A stretch of DNA of 7,306 nucleotides, taken from Myxococcales bacterium (lineage in GTDB: Bacteria; Myxococcota_C; UBA6777). A model generated the notes under the pieces. That model saw nothing but the letters and a program-made list of their open reading frames with translations. It did not search any database and was not told the origin of the DNA. Location: NCBI GenBank assembly GCA_027005175.1, contig JALTMC010000137.1:1-7306 (forward strand). Reading direction: 5' to 3'. A program made the position numbers and the translations under genes. Of this stretch, positions 6,292 through 7,306 are shown one piece after another (position 1 is the first letter of the stretch; each line of letters opens with the position of its first letter).

Positions 6292-6297
6292 TCTTTC

Positions 6298-7306
6298 ATG
6301 ACGGTTCGGGTTCGATTTGCCCCTAGTCCCACGGGCTATCTCCATGTCGGTGGTTTGCGTACCGCGTTGTACAATTTCTTATTTGCCCGCCAACAAGGCG
6401 GTGTCTTTGTGTTGCGAATCGAAGATACCGATCGCAACCGCTATGTGGAAGGCGCAGTGGAAAACCTGATTGAGAGCCTCCGTTGGTGTGGCCTCGACTT
6501 TGACGAAGGCCCTGGGAAAGAAGGAGACTACGGCCCCTACACACAGAGCGAACGACTCGACATATACAACCGCTTTGCCCAGCAACTGCTCGACAACGGG
6601 CAAGCGTATTATGCCTTTGACACAGCAGAAGAACTCGAAGCCATGCGCGAAGCCCAACGGGCACAAAAGGTGCCTTCGGTGTTCTACGATCGCGAGAACA
6701 TGAAAAACAGCTTGAGCCAAAGTGCAGAGGATGTCGCGAGTTGGCTCGCTGAAGGCGTACCTCATGTTGTCAGGCTCAAGATCCCCGATCAGGAGGTCTT
6801 TGTGATGCAAGACCTTCTACGTGGGCAAGTCGAATTTCGCAGAGAGCATGTGGATGACCAGATCCTACTCAAAAGCGGTGGCTACCCGACCTATCACTTA
6901 GCCAGCGTTATTGACGACCACCATATGGGAATCACCCACATTATACGTGGCGAAGAATGGCTCTCCAGCGTACCCAAACACCTCGTGATGTATGATTACT
7001 TTGGTTGGGAACCACCCAAGATGGTACACCTCCCCCTGCTACTCAATAAGGATCGCAGTAAGCTAAGCAAACGTCAAAATGATGTCGCTGTTGAAGACTA
7101 TCGAGAACAAGGATACCAACCCGAAGCCCTCAATAACTTTGTCGCCCTCTTGGGCTGGAGCCCCGGCGACGACCGTGAATTCTTCGATATGAACGGCCTG
7201 ATCGACGCCTTCTCATTGGATCGCCTCAACAACTCTGGTGCTGTGTTTGAGGTCGACAAACTAAAGTGGCTCAACCGCAAACACCTTCACAGCATGCCCA
7301 TCGATC
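6298..7306 (+). CDS. gltX: Glutamyl-tRNA synthetase, 3' end beyond the window
   Basis: The first 336 residues of GltX, which attaches glutamate to tRNA(Glu) in the cytoplasm for protein synthesis. It is a class I synthetase: the N-terminus RFAPSPTGYLHVGGLRTALY holds the HIGH-type motif (HVGG, 16-19), followed by LRIEDTDRNR (39-48). Later come HIIRGEEWLSS (214-224) and the KMSKS-type loop KLSKR (255-259). The Rossmann catalytic domain is complete and the stem-contact region has begun; the anticodon-binding C-terminal domain lies outside (bacterial GltX is usually about 470-500 residues). The only cysteine seen is C64, so the zinc-binding cysteine cluster of E. coli-type GluRS is absent from the insertion domain. 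Whether this enzyme is discriminating or also charges tRNA(Gln) cannot be judged without the C-terminus. It is divergent from the kinase operon and has its own predicted promoter and a repeat-containing leader. Confidence 0.97.
   Translation, partial: MTVRVRFAPSPTGYLHVGGLRTALYNFLFARQQGGVFVLRIEDTDRNRYVEGAVENLIESLRWCGLDFDEGPGKEGDYGPYTQSERLDIYNRFAQQLLDNGQAYYAFDTAEELEAMREAQRAQKVPSVFYDRENMKNSLSQSAEDVASWLAEGVPHVVRLKIPDQEVFVMQDLLRGQVEFRREHVDDQILLKSGGYPTYHLASVIDDHHMGITHIIRGEEWLSSVPKHLVMYDYFGWEPPKMVHLPLLLNKDRSKLSKRQNDVAVEDYREQGYQPEALNNFVALLGWSPGDDREFFDMNGLIDAFSLDRLNNSGAVFEVDKLKWLNRKHLHSMPID

Noticed and set aside
6166-6300. T-box riboswitch or tRNA gene in the gltX leader
   Set aside because: I could not recognise the T-box conserved sequence, a specifier stem, or a tRNA cloverleaf.

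Overview
The window (about 7.3 kb, moderate GC, dense coding on both strands) looks like chromosomal DNA of a bacterium. A zinc-ribbon, PknB-type kinase with a long proline-rich linker and a C-terminal membrane anchor is typical of Myxococcota/Bradymonadota-like (former Deltaproteobacteria) genomes. This is an inference from gene style only, and no taxonomic marker was tested. gltX and the other genes look similar in base and codon use, so I see no clear sign of recent transfer.

Layout. 1-286: leader with small stem-loops and a weak promoter candidate. 287-3085 (+): a large protein joining a HerA/FtsK-type P-loop ATPase to a Lon-type (S16) Ser/Lys protease domain, then a winged helix and an unassigned C-terminal domain. 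3092-3299: an array of 31-bp tandem repeats between convergent genes; its last copy forms the 3' end of the next gene. 3284-3961 (-): a single-HKD phospholipase-D-family nuclease/hydrolase of the Nuc/MitoPLD type. 4012-5649 (-): a zinc-ribbon Ser/Thr kinase just upstream of the PLD gene on the same strand, probably one operon. 5650-6297: a non-coding divergent region with a six-copy 23-bp hairpin repeat, a 16-bp direct repeat pair, a good promoter (TTGCAT-16-TAGAAT) and a two-copy 21-bp repeat in the predicted mRNA leader. 6298-7306 (+): gltX, glutamyl-tRNA synthetase, cut by the window end.

How the genes may work together. The main novelty candidate is the HerA-Lon fusion: a motor family normally linked to DNA translocation is joined to a complete Lon catalytic domain in place of Lon's usual AAA+ unfoldase. 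It converges on a kinase + PLD-nuclease operon. HerA ATPases often work with nucleases, so a functional link (DNA damage response, plasmid or phage conflict, regulated proteolysis) is conceivable. The genes are convergent rather than co-transcribed, and the link is a hypothesis. gltX is an ordinary housekeeping neighbour, though its leader and upstream region are unusually repeat-rich.
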